This document shows positions 1-8,468 of a DNA stretch of 64,000 bases, in pieces. The stretch lies in NCBI GenBank assembly GCA_963715045.1, contig CAVQRC010000043.1:1-64000 (forward strand), given 5' to 3'. The first letter of the stretch is position 1. The number at the start of each line of letters is the position of its first letter. The notes under the pieces were generated by a model. It was not told the origin of the DNA. It saw only the letters and a list, made by a program, of their open reading frames with translations, and made no database searches. The stretch is from CAVQRC01 sp963715045. GTDB lineage: Bacteria > Planctomycetota > Planctomycetia > Pirellulales > Lacipirellulaceae. A program made the position numbers and the translations under genes.

Positions 1-542
1 ATGGCGTCCAGCAGCGTCGTGGGCCAACCCTGGGTTCGGGCGAAATCGGTGTCGAACGTGAGAATCTTGAATTCCTTGTAGAAGAGCACGACCCACACCA
101 GGGCCACGACAAGCACGACCGCCAGCAGTTGCAGGTCGCCCGTCCGCATCCCGGCCGTTTGCCCGAACAGATACGTTTCCAACCCCGCGCTGTTCTGCTG
201 CTTCTGGAGCCATGACAGCAGCACAACGCCAAACCCGAAGAACGTGCTCAAGACGATTGCGATGGCCGCATCGGCGCGGGTTCGCGTCCAGCGAGTCAGA
301 ATCTGCAGCACGGCCAGGCCTATCAATCCTGTCACCAGGGCGCCCACGCTCAGCCCGAGAAAACCGCGGTGTCCCAGGATCGCAAATGCCAGACAAACGC
401 CCGGCAAGGCCGCGTGCGCGAGCATGTCGCCGACCAATGCCCGTCGCCGGAGCACGGCAAAGCAACCGATCACGCCGGCTGCGGCTCCCAGCATCGCCGT
501 GCCGAGCATCACTTTCTCGACGATTCCCAATCCGAGACTCAT
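1..542 (-). CDS. Metal ABC transporter permease (ABC-3 family), C-terminus cut by window edge
   Basis: The minus strand reads without a stop from ATG at 542 to the window edge (about 180 codons), so the C-terminus lies outside. The protein is rich in hydrophobic helices and fits the ABC-3 (ZnuB/MntB) permease family. It opens with a helix (MLGTAMLGAAAGVIGCFAVL), then the RRRALVGDMLAHAALPG stretch typical of the family, then further helices around residues 60-85, 95-115 and 130-155. It would form the inner-membrane channel for Zn2+ or Mn2+ import with the ATPase and binding protein upstream. Its ATG overlaps the ATPase stop in an ATGA, so translation is probably coupled. No frameshift is seen in the visible part, unlike its neighbour. 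Zinc versus manganese cannot be decided. Confidence 0.85.
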   Translation of the reverse strand, partial: MSLGLGIVEKVMLGTAMLGAAAGVIGCFAVLRRRALVGDMLAHAALPGVCLAFAILGHRGFLGLSVGALVTGLIGLAVLQILTRWTRTRADAAIAIVLSTFFGFGVVLLSWLQKQQNSAGLETYLFGQTAGMRTGDLQLLAVVLVVALVWVVLFYKEFKILTFDTDFARTQGWPTTLLDA

Positions 543-1386
543 TGTGGTTTGCCGATCCTCACCGCCTCGGCAACCTCGTCGAGAATCGTCAAACGTCCGC
601 CGTAGGTTCGCTGCAGGTTCTCCGTCGTGAAGGTCGGCTTCATCGGTCCGCCGGCGACCAGTCGCATGTTCAAGAGCATCACGTGGTCGAAGTAGTCTGC
701 GACGGTTTGCAGGTCGTGATGGACGACGATCGCCGTCTTCCCGTTGTCGCGGAGTTGTTGCAGCAAATCGACGATGGCCCGTTCGGTCGCCGCTTCGACG
801 CCCGCGAAGGGTTCGTCCATCAGTAAAGTCCGCGCCCGTCTTGCACCAGTGAGTCGGGCCAGAAAGACACGCGCTGCTGTTGCCCTCCCGACAGTTGGCG
901 AATTTGGCGCTTCGCGTAGTCGGCCATGTCGACCTGGGCGGGCAGTCCGCCGCGATCGCGCCTGCCGCGGCAGCGGCGGGTGACGGCGCGATCACGAACC
1001 CAGGTGACCGTAAGTACCCATGCAACACGACATCAAGACGCCGTAATCGGAAAATCCCAGTCGACGCTTCCCGTTGCGGCACGTAGCCGGCACGCAGCCG
1101 CCGTTGCGACTTGTAGGTTCGTCCGTAGATTTCGACACTAGCCGCTGGCCAGCGGGACGAGGCCCAGTGCCGCTTTGATCAACGTTGTCTTTCCCGCTCC
1201 GTTGGGGCCGACGATTCCGACCAGCCGCCCTTCGGGAACCATCAAGTCGATATCCCACAGCACGGGCTTACGATGATAGGCCACCGTCACGTCGTGAAAT
1301 TCCAGCGGAGGGGCCACGGCAATCGGAGTGATTTCGGCATCGGCCTGCGACGCTAAAGGGTCGCCTGAATTGGCGGCAAGGGTCAT
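539..1386 (-). pseudogene. Metal ABC transporter ATPase, broken by many indels
   Basis: The first 80 codons are in frame and carry a Walker A (GPNGAGKTT). From about 1140 to 840 the frame changes repeatedly. Recognisable pieces lie in different frames: VEIYGRTYKSQRR, VDWDFPIT, LDVVL, MGTYGHLG, and the ABC signature QLSGGQQQRV with its preceding RQIRQ. A final in-frame piece (820 to 539) has Walker B (MDEPFAGV) and the switch His (VVHHDL). Joined up, these make an ordinary ABC ATPase of about 280 residues. Most shifts are one extra base; one (near 1067) looks like a missing A. Because the pieces still look well conserved, this is either an error-rich assembly patch or very recent decay. Start and stop overlap both neighbours by ATGA, as in an operon. 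Confidence 0.85.
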
Positions 1387-2400
1387 GGTTGTGGTCCCAG
1401 GGCAGCCGCGATCGCCGCTGCATTATGCTGCATCATGCCCGCGTAGGTTTCCGCCCCGCTGCCCGGTTCGCCCAGAGCGTCGGCGTACAATACCTCGTCG
1501 GCCATTCGAACGTCGCAGTTCCGCGCACGGCAGGGTTCGATCAGGGCTTCGATCGTCCGCGGGGCCACCGCGGATTCGCACGAATACGGCCTTGATCTTG
1601 CGGGTGACGATCAACTCGATGAGTTTCTCCATGCGGCCCAGATCGACTTCGTCGGTCGTACTGAGTCCCTGGAGCCCATGAACTTCCAGGCCGTACGCCC
1701 GACCGAAATAGCCGAATGCATCGTGGGCCGTGATCAGCACGCGTTCGTTGGGGGGAATCGCCGCGATCGCCGAGTGACACGCCACGTCGACGTCCTTCAG
1801 CTCCGCAGTCAACGCAGCAAGATTCGCGTCGTAATCGGCAGCGTGGACAGGATCAAAACTCTTCAGCCGCCCGGCAACATACTCCGCACAGACAATCCAC
1901 AACCTGGCGTCGTGCCACACGTGGGGATCAAAGCCGCCCTGAAAGCCCGGAGCTTTGATCAGCCGCGGGTCGTTGCTGGCGACGAGTCCGTCGGTAACCG
2001 CGAAGGTATTCGTCGTCGCCGAGAGCCGGCGAATCGTATCTCCGAGTCGACCCTCCAGATGCAGTCCGTTGTAAACCACCATCTGGGCGTTCTGCAGTCG
2101 CCGGGTCTCGCTCGGCGGATGCTTGTAGGAGTGGGGATCGATGCCAGGACCGATCATGGTCGAGACGTCGACGTGTTGCCCGCCCAGTCGGCCGACGAGT
2201 TCGGCAACCTGACCCGTGGTGGCAACGACCTTGATCGGAGGAACGCCCTGGAACACGGGTGGCACTGTTTCCGAACTCGCGACCGGGTCTTCGACTTCGG
2301 GGCCGCCGCAGCCGCATCCCGAAGCCATCAGGGCGATCGCGAGGTGAGCAACCAGGGCACGCCTCCGGTGAACTACCGGAGAAATCGAATCACCGAACAT
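1383..2400 (-). pseudogene. Zinc/manganese-binding lipoprotein of the metal ABC transporter (TroA/ZnuA type), one frameshift
   Basis: A TroA-family periplasmic metal-binding protein. The N-terminus has an Arg-rich n-region, a hydrophobic stretch and a likely lipobox (ASGC), so it is probably lipid-anchored. The metal-site pattern of the family is present: GIDPHSY (first His), GFDPHVWHD (second His), and LITAHDAFGYFGRAYGLE with the third His, followed by GLSTTDEVDL. At about 1580 an extra C breaks the frame. Removing it reads VFVESAVAPRTIEAL and runs into the correct C-terminus ending at 1383 (YADALGEPGSGAETYAGMMQHN). The repaired protein is about 339 aa, normal for the family. It is the first gene of the operon and has a candidate metal-regulated operator just upstream. 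Confidence 0.85.
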
Positions 2401-2445
2401 CGCGGGTTCGCCTCGGCAATTGTTTTAGAGTACCGGGAAATAAAG

Positions 2446-2461
2446 TTTTGATTAGTCAAAA
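2446..2461. promoter_or_regulatory. Candidate metalloregulator operator
   Basis: A perfect inverted repeat, TTTTGA-TTAG-TCAAAA, lies about 45 bp before the binding-protein start codon in an otherwise GC-rich region. Read on the minus strand it contains TTGACT, so it may overlap a -35 box. AT-rich palindromes in this position are typical for DtxR/MntR- or Fur/Zur-type repressors of metal importers, but I cannot assign the family. No regulator gene is in the window. Confidence 0.45.
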
Positions 2462-2892
2462 TATATCCGGTCGCAAAACGCGCGGCAAGGTTGCCGTTTC
2501 GCAGGGCGGCGATCACGTGGTCGAAGCGGCAGGGTTCAGGGCTCAGGGCTTAGGGGATCGGGGCTGCGGTTGAAGGCGAGGATGCAAACTCGTCGTGGCA
2601 ATGCTCCATAACTTTTGCGAGACACCTCAGCGAGCGGTAGTCCGAGAGACGCGCGGAGTTGAGCCGTTCTTGTAAAGGAACGCTCAAGATCGCCCGCCAG
2701 GATCGGGGGTGACGGTTAGAGCGGTGGTCCTGGGGCGGCCGCCAGAGTTCCCCAGCGTCAGCGTAACGCGTCGTGAGAGCATAAGTTAGGCCGTTTGACC
2801 GAGCTTCCGGAAGCGGCTACATTGCAGCAGACAATTCGTACCCGACCCTGCCGTTTAAGCATCGCCGAGGCGATCCGCTGGAGCCCTTGGAA
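2462..2892. other. Intergenic stretch with no gene seen
   Basis: About 430 bp between the divergent metal-transport operon and the GNAT gene. Short reading frames here have no recognisable features and unconvincing starts. No terminator-like hairpin with a T-run was found. Confidence 0.5.
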
Positions 2893-3453
2893 ATGGGTGT
2901 CACCTATTTCAAACGCTACCGCATGGAGATCGACCTGCGGCGCTGGCGGCTTCCGGCGACCGGCCTGCCGCGTTACTATCGCATCGTGTCGTGGCGGAGA
3001 GAGTTGCTGGCCGCTCACGCCGAGGCCAAAGTGCGGAGTTTTCAGGGAGAGATAGATGCCCAAGTGTTTCCCTGCCTCGGCGAGCCGGAAGGTTGTGCCC
3101 GCCTGATGGAAGACATTGCCAACAAGGAGGGCTTTCTTCCTGAAGCGACGTGGCTGCTGGACTACCTGGGTCCTAACCGCGACGAACGCGAGCATTGCGG
3201 CACGATCCAGGGGATACGAGCGAACGCCCGCTACGGCTGTATCCAGAACATCGGAGTGACGCCCTCTCATCGCGGGCAGGGATTGGCACACCGTCTGCTT
3301 GACTATGCGCTGCTTGGTTTTCAACAAGTCGGCCTGCTACGGGCCGGACTCGAGGTGACTGCCCAGAATCGATCGGCAGTCCTGCTCTACCAGCGGTATG
3401 GATTTCGCCGGACCAAGACACTTTTCAAAGCGGTCGAAGAAGTGTGGGCATGA
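2893..3453 (+). CDS. GNAT family N-acetyltransferase
   Basis: A 186-residue protein whose C-terminal half has the GNAT acetyl-CoA motif A: CIQNIGVTPSHRGQGLAHRLL, with the R/Q-x-x-G-x-G/A pyrophosphate loop at HRGQGLA. It is followed by the usual motif B region with an Asn (QNRSAVLLYQRYGF). The N-terminal half is less typical and the acceptor substrate is unknown. ATG at 2893 is preferred over a TTG six bases earlier, because GGAG at 2880-2883 then sits nine bases upstream. Its stop overlaps the start of the next gene in an ATGA, so it is probably translated together with the M16 pair. Confidence 0.85.
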   Translation: MGVTYFKRYRMEIDLRRWRLPATGLPRYYRIVSWRRELLAAHAEAKVRSFQGEIDAQVFPCLGEPEGCARLMEDIANKEGFLPEATWLLDYLGPNRDEREHCGTIQGIRANARYGCIQNIGVTPSHRGQGLAHRLLDYALLGFQQVGLLRAGLEVTAQNRSAVLLYQRYGFRRTKTLFKAVEEVWA

Positions 3454-4706
3454 ACAGCGTGTCGCAGCCGATTCTGTCCCACGTATACGACAACGGCCTG
3501 GTGCTCGTCGCCGAACCGAGCCCTGAGACCGAGTCGGCTGCGTTTACGTTTCTGCTCCCGGGGGGGTGCTGCTACGAGGACGAGGCGGCCGCGGGACTGG
3601 CCGGCTTGACGTGTGAAATGTCGCTTCGCGGAGCCGGCGGGCGAGACAGCCGAGCCTTCGTCCAAGATCTGGATCGCCTGGGAGTGGAGCGGGGCGAATC
3701 GGTCGGCGTGTCGCAGGTGAGTTTCGGCGGAGCCACGATCGCCGAGAATCTTCCGGCGGCGCTGTCGATTTACAGCGATGTGCTCCGCGTCGCAGAGCTT
3801 CCCTCCGACCAGCTCGAGGCCGGGAAGATGGTCTGTTTGCAGGAGATCCGAGCGATCGAGGACGATCCCAGCCACAAACTGATGATCGAGTTGCGGCGGG
3901 CCCACTATCCCCATCCCTGGGGTCGGCCCAGCTATGGCACCGAGGCAACCCTGGCCACGATCAAGATCGACCACGTACGCGATTATTACCAGCGTTTTTA
4001 CCGCCCGAACGGAGCCATCCTGGGGCTTGCCGGAAACTTCGACTGGGAAGCCACCCGGGACTGGATCGGCGAATTACTGAGCGACTGGCCGGCCGCCGCC
4101 CGGAATACGCCCAGCGAAACCCCCGGCGGCGAGCGTTCTACCCACATCCACATGGACTCCGGACAGACTCAGATCGGCATTGCGTTTCCGTCCCTTCCCT
4201 ACCGCCACCCGGATTACTTTCTGGCCTGGGGCGCCGTTGGCGTGCTCAGCGGCGGGATGAGCTCGCGACTGTTCACGGAAGTTCGCGAGAAGCGGGGATT
4301 GTGCTATTCGGTACACGCCTCGCTGAATACGCAGCGGGATCGGGCGGCCGTGTTATGTCACGCCGGCACTACCGCCGAACGTGCCCAGGAGACGCTGAAC
4401 GTCACGTGTGGCGAACTCGTACGGCTCGGTGAAGGCGTCGCCACGGAAGAATTGCAGCGACTCAAGGCGCGTATCAAGAGCAGCCTGATCATGCAGCAGG
4501 AATCCACGTCATCCCGCAGTGCGGCGATCGCACGCGAGTGGTACCACCTCGGTAAGGCCCGGTCCCTCGACGAGATCGGTTCGCTGATCGACAATCTCAA
4601 CGCCGATTCGATCAACGCCTACCTGGCGGAGAACCCGCCCGCGGACTTCACCATTGTGACGCTTGGCCCTCAGCCTCTGGAGACACCCGGTGCGATTTCA
4701 GCGTAA
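3450..4706 (+). CDS. M16 family peptidase homologue without the zinc-binding motif
   Basis: A 418-residue protein with the two-domain M16 (pitrilysin/MPP) fold. The N-terminal domain begins NGLVLVAEP. The C-terminal half carries the family's GGMSSRLFTEVREKRGLCYSVHA segment, the substrate-handling R/Y region. The HxxEH zinc motif expected near residue 50 is replaced by AGLAGLTCEM, so this subunit cannot hold zinc. In many bacteria such an inactive M16 protein pairs with an active one, as in mitochondrial processing peptidase. The gene directly downstream has the HFLEH motif, which fits that pairing. The ATG at 3450 overlaps the GNAT stop; an in-frame GTG at 3444 is possible but less likely. 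Confidence 0.88.
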   Translation: MNSVSQPILSHVYDNGLVLVAEPSPETESAAFTFLLPGGCCYEDEAAAGLAGLTCEMSLRGAGGRDSRAFVQDLDRLGVERGESVGVSQVSFGGATIAENLPAALSIYSDVLRVAELPSDQLEAGKMVCLQEIRAIEDDPSHKLMIELRRAHYPHPWGRPSYGTEATLATIKIDHVRDYYQRFYRPNGAILGLAGNFDWEATRDWIGELLSDWPAAARNTPSETPGGERSTHIHMDSGQTQIGIAFPSLPYRHPDYFLAWGAVGVLSGGMSSRLFTEVREKRGLCYSVHASLNTQRDRAAVLCHAGTTAERAQETLNVTCGELVRLGEGVATEELQRLKARIKSSLIMQQESTSSRSAAIAREWYHLGKARSLDEIGSLIDNLNADSINAYLAENPPADFTIVTLGPQPLETPGAISA

Positions 4707-5936
4707 GCAGTTAGAGAACGGCTTGGAAATCGTCGCTGAATGCAACGCTGCAGCCCATTCCGCGGCGTACGGGTTTTTCGTCGAGACGGGAGCTCGCGAC
4801 GAAACCGACGAGCTCGCCGGTGTGAGCCACTTTCTCGAGCACATGGTCTTCAAGGGGACGCCCAGCCGGACGGCAGATGACGTTAATCGGCAGTTCGACG
4901 AAATGGGTGCGCACTACAACGCATTCACCAGCGAGGAGAGCACGGTCTTCTACGCGGCAGTACTCCCTGAACAACAGGACCAGGCGATCGATCTCCTTTC
5001 CGACATCATGCGGCCGAGCATCCGCGACGAGGATTTCGAGATGGAGAAGCAGGTGATCCTCGAAGAAATCCGAGATGTACGACGATCAGCCTCCGTATGG
5101 AGCCGATGATCGCCTGAAGGAGATCTTCTTCGGACCGCATCCGCTCGCCCGCAGCGTTCTGGGGACAGCCGACAGCATTCGGCAACTTTCGGCAGCGCAA
5201 ATGCGTGATTACTTTTCCCGGCAATATGGTCCCGCGAATATTTTCGTGGCAGCATCGGGTAAGGTCGATTTTGATCGGCTGGTCGCCGCCGTCGAATCGC
5301 GGTGTGGCTCCTGGCAGCGGTCCGTCGCCGACCGCGCAAAACCGGGTATCGACGCCGCGGGCAGCATTCGAAGCGGTCACCCGGCCGGCAGCGCACCAGC
5401 AGTACATCCTTCAACTCGCGGCGGCTCCCGACAGCGACGACGACCGCCGTTACATTGCCAAGATCCTCGCGACAATGATCGGCGACGATTCCGGCAGCCG
5501 GATGTACTGGGAGTTTGTCGATCCGGGGCTCGTCGATCAGGCGAGTCTCAGTCATTACGAGTACCAGGGCGCGGGCATCTACTACACGTGGGTGAGTTGC
5601 GAGCCGCCTCAGACCGAGGCGATCCTGAATCGACTGGCGAGTGTCTACCGGCAAGTCGAAGACGAGGGCTTCGAATTCGCGGAACTGGAGCAGGCCAAGA
5701 GCAAGGTGAAGTCGCGGATCGTGCTCGGGAGTGAACGACCACGGAATCGGCTCTTTGCGGTCGGGGGCAACTGGATGCAGCACCGCGAGTACCAGAGTGT
5801 GCGGGACGATCTGAACGCGATCGATGCGGTGACCCTGGACGACGTCCACGAGTTGTTGGCCGACATGCCGATCTCGACCAATAGCACGATTACGGTCGGC
5901 CCGCGGACGGACTTGTCCTGGTCATCGGGAATCTGA
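4690..5936 (+). pseudogene. M16 family zinc peptidase (active-type), two frameshifts
   Basis: An M16 metallopeptidase with an intact inverted zinc motif (SHFLEHMVF, residues about 46-54), GAHYNAFTSEESTVFYA and a third-ligand region near EEIR. The start is probably GTG 4690, overlapping the previous gene by 17 bp. Near 5073 an extra G shifts the frame: without it the protein reads LEEIR-MYDDQPPYGADDRLKE. Near 5345 a second +1 change moves the reading to the frame ending at 5936, which carries FEAVTRPAAHQQYILQLAAAP and the GDDSGSRMYWEFVDPGL segment. The repaired protein is about 414 aa, a normal size. As both halves remain well conserved, sequencing error is as likely as inactivation. It would act with the motif-less partner upstream. 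Confidence 0.85.
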
Positions 5937-6254
5937 GGAGGCGGACCCGCAGCCGCGGGACGGCGGGCGGTGCCGGCGGCCCCCCCCTGGCTGCCGGATG
6001 CAGCGGGACCGGACTACGGGAGGCCGCAAACAGCCTCGTTTGGATTGACGCGTCCTTGATCGTGGGGTACGTTGTCGATGGATTTCTAGACAGGCTGGGG
6101 CGGTGTTTCCAGCCTCGAACAGCGGGAAGCTTCTTTCCACTGTCCGACTCGAAAGCCGGCTCCCTCGTGGGGAGCGCGTGATGCTTGGCTCTCGTGTTTA
6201 GCACGGCAGGAGAGTCGTGGTTTAACTGATTTTGCGTGCTTGGAGAGTAGCGAC
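5937..6254 (+). other. Intergenic leader region before the cold-shock gene
   Basis: 318 bp without a gene. It starts with a G/C-rich, low-complexity stretch around 5940-6000. A possible promoter lies at TTGACG (6045-6050), 17 bp, TACGTT (6068-6073). If used, it would give the cold-shock mRNA a leader of about 180 nt, as is common for csp genes. The -10 match is weak. Confidence 0.35.
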
Positions 6255-6452
6255 GTGTCGCAGGGTACGATTAAGAAGTTGACGGACAAGGGTTTTGGGT
6301 TCATCGAGGGAGAGCGAGGAGATATCTTCTTTCACAGCTCTGCCTTGCAGGGCGAGTCATTCGACAACCTTCGCGAAGGCCAACTGGTCGAGTACAACGA
6401 GGGTCACGGTCCGAAGGGTCCGCGAGCTGAAGAAGTGAAAATCGTCTCGTAG
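6255..6452 (+). CDS. Cold-shock domain protein (CspA family)
   Basis: A 65-residue single cold-shock domain that binds single-stranded RNA/DNA. RNP1 is KGFGFI (residues 12-17) and RNP2 is DIFFH (23-27), both with the aromatic residues used for stacking. The length fits a minimal Csp. I place the start at GTG 6255 because GGAGAG at 6242-6247 is then correctly spaced; an upstream TTG at 6240 would sit on the ribosome site. A strong hairpin terminator follows, so it is probably a single-gene transcript. Confidence 0.93.
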   Translation: MSQGTIKKLTDKGFGFIEGERGDIFFHSSALQGESFDNLREGQLVEYNEGHGPKGPRAEEVKIVS

Positions 6453-6476
6453 GATCCGTTACGAGTCACCAACCAG

Positions 6477-6511
6477 CCGCTCGGCAGAAACGTTTTGCCG
6501 AGCGGTTTTTT
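6477..6511 (+). terminator. Rho-independent terminator of the cold-shock gene
   Basis: A perfect 10-bp stem CCGCTCGGCA / TGCCGAGCGG with a 9-nt loop, followed at once by six T. It starts 24 bp after the cold-shock stop codon. Confidence 0.9.
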
Positions 6512-6710
6512 CGTTGTCGACAAGTGATTGCGTGGCCGTTTCTCGCCGCGAAGCGGTTGTTGCCCGCTGGAATTCGCTTTCTGGGGCTAGACGCTGTCCC
6601 CCATTTCGGCCGATAATTCGCCGCCACGCGGGCTGCTGACCTTCAGTCGTACCCAACTTCGGGTGACCTGGCAGTTTAAGAGAGTTTACCCACATAGGAG
6701 GGTGCATGCG

Positions 6711-7139
6711 TTGTCCAGAGGTTTGCACTTATTGGTGGACTGCCGAAACGTAGCCCACGACGTCTGTTTGAACGACCAATTGATTCTCGAAACGATGGCC
6801 GCATCCGCTCGGAGGGCGGGAGCCACGGTGCTCGCCCAGGTCCGATATCGGTTCGGCCACGAATCGCCACCCGGTTTCACGGCTGCCATCCTGCTCGACG
6901 AAAGCCACTGTTCTGCCCATTCCTACGCCGACGATGGGCTGATCGCGCTGGACATCTTCACCTGCGGTTCAACCAACCCCCGCGATGTGCTCCGTTACAT
7001 GCAGGAGGTGGTTGACCTGGGCGACGTCTCCATTCGCCAACTGGGGCGATTCGACGCGGCTGAGCATGCGATCGAAGCGACTTCGACACGCCAACCTGCT
7101 GGCGGCGAGGCGCCACACTATGAATCGCTCGCTCCATGA
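6711..7139 (+). CDS. speD: S-adenosylmethionine decarboxylase proenzyme
   Basis: A 142-residue prokaryotic AdoMet decarboxylase, which makes decarboxylated AdoMet, the aminopropyl donor for polyamines. The processing motif LDESHCSAHS is clear: self-cleavage between Glu64 and Ser65 would turn Ser65 into the pyruvoyl cofactor. His70 and Cys85 (in DIFTCG) follow at the family's usual spacing. The N-terminus reads GLHLLVDCRNV, a family hallmark. Start: TTG 6711 is preferred because AGGAGG at 6696-6701 lies nine bases upstream, whereas GTG 6702 directly abuts it. It overlaps the downstream deoxyhypusine-synthase-like gene by 20 bp, so both are probably co-translated. Confidence 0.92.
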   Translation: MSRGLHLLVDCRNVAHDVCLNDQLILETMAASARRAGATVLAQVRYRFGHESPPGFTAAILLDESHCSAHSYADDGLIALDIFTCGSTNPRDVLRYMQEVVDLGDVSIRQLGRFDAAEHAIEATSTRQPAGGEAPHYESLAP

Positions 7140-8199
7140 CGGTCGCCGTGACGGGCTCGAGCCGCTGGAAAGCCTCGCCGTCGCCAAGGTATCGTCTTTC
7201 TCCCAATTGCTGCGTGGAATGTCGAAAACGGCGTTTGCCGGCAGACAACTCGGCGAAGCATTTGAAGTCCTGCTCGAGATGGCAGGAGCGAGCGAATGCC
7301 ATGTTGTGTTGACGTTGACCGGGGCGATGACGGTCGCCAAGCAGGGCCAGATTGTCTGTGATCTGATCGAACGAGGGATCGTCTCGACGGTTGTCGCGAC
7401 CGGTGCCCTGATCGCGCACGGGTTGACCGAGTCGATCGGCCTGACGCACTATCGTTACGACGCCAGCAAATCGGACGAAACGCTTTACGAACAGGGCTAC
7501 AACCGGATCTACGACACGCTGGAAATGGAATCCAACCTCGATGACGTGGAGCGTCTCGTCAGGGCGGTGCTCAACGAGGAGTCTCCGCCGGGCGGGATGT
7601 GGTCGTCGGCGTCGCTCTGTCGCGCCCTCGGCAAGCGACTCAGCGAAATCAACCAGGGGCCGGGGATTTTGCGAAGCGCGTTCGAGCACGACGTGCCGGT
7701 ATTCATTCCGGCCTTCACCGACAGCGAGATCGGGCTGAATGTCGCGACCTGGGCAATGTCTCAGGCGATACCCGAACCGCAGCGGAGCGGCGTGGAGATC
7801 GCTGACGTGTTTCAAGCGGTCCCGGCATTCAATCCGTTTCTCGACCTGCAGCAATACGCCCGCCGCATCGGTGAGGCACAGACCATCGGAATCTTCACGA
7901 TCGGAGGGGGCGTGCCGCGGAACTGGGCCCAGCAGGTAGCTCCGTTTTTCGAGATCACGGGCAATCGCCTGGGAATCGATGTCGCGGTGCCGCGGTTTCG
8001 CTACGGCGTTCGCATCTGCCCAGAGCCGGTGCACTGGGGCGGGCTTTCCGGCTGTACTTATTCCGAGGGCGTGAGTTGGGGCAAATTCGTGCCCGCCAGC
8101 GAGGGAGGCCGCTATGCCGAGGTCTACGCCGATGCCACGGTCGTGCTCCCCCTTCTCGCGGCCGCGCTCTTCGAGGAACTCGATCGCGATCGATCCTGA
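7120..8199 (+). CDS. Deoxyhypusine synthase family protein (polyamine enzyme)
   Basis: A 359-residue protein of the deoxyhypusine synthase (DHS) family, NAD-dependent enzymes that transfer an aminobutyl group from spermidine. Family marks are LTGAMTVAKQGQIVCDLIERG near residues 66-86, VATGALIAHG, the GGGVPRNW loop, and YSEGVSWGKF with the catalytic Lys at about 322. Bacteria do not have eIF5A, so in bacteria such proteins are thought to act on small amines, for example to make homospermidine. Overlap with the AdoMet decarboxylase supports a polyamine role. The mix is curious, because AdoMet decarboxylase supplies aminopropyl groups while DHS-type chemistry moves aminobutyl groups. No spermidine synthase (SpeE) is nearby. 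The product is not certain. Confidence 0.85.
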   Translation: MNRSLHDGRRDGLEPLESLAVAKVSSFSQLLRGMSKTAFAGRQLGEAFEVLLEMAGASECHVVLTLTGAMTVAKQGQIVCDLIERGIVSTVVATGALIAHGLTESIGLTHYRYDASKSDETLYEQGYNRIYDTLEMESNLDDVERLVRAVLNEESPPGGMWSSASLCRALGKRLSEINQGPGILRSAFEHDVPVFIPAFTDSEIGLNVATWAMSQAIPEPQRSGVEIADVFQAVPAFNPFLDLQQYARRIGEAQTIGIFTIGGGVPRNWAQQVAPFFEITGNRLGIDVAVPRFRYGVRICPEPVHWGGLSGCTYSEGVSWGKFVPASEGGRYAEVYADATVVLPLLAAALFEELDRDRS

Positions 8200-8468
8200 A
8201 AAATCGAGGTAGGCTCCGCGGTAACTCGCCGGAGGCTCGTCGCCGCTCGCACCACGGCCAAATGATTTCGCCCCTGCGCGGCTGTCGATCCTGCAGAATC
8301 GGCGGTCGATGTGCCCGCTGAACAGGAGTCACTTCGCGGGGTCCTGCAAGCGTTCAAGGGACCAATCAGGCGATAGCGAGCCAATTGTCCTTGCTTGAAT
8401 TCATCGAGGCGGTTCGTTAGGGTCGGACGCGTTTCCGGTCGGTCGTGCCAAATTCCGAGGATTTTGTA

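Noticed and set aside
5940..6000. G/C-rich stretch after the M16 gene as a terminator
   Set aside because: It can form small stems but has no T-run and no single dominant hairpin.
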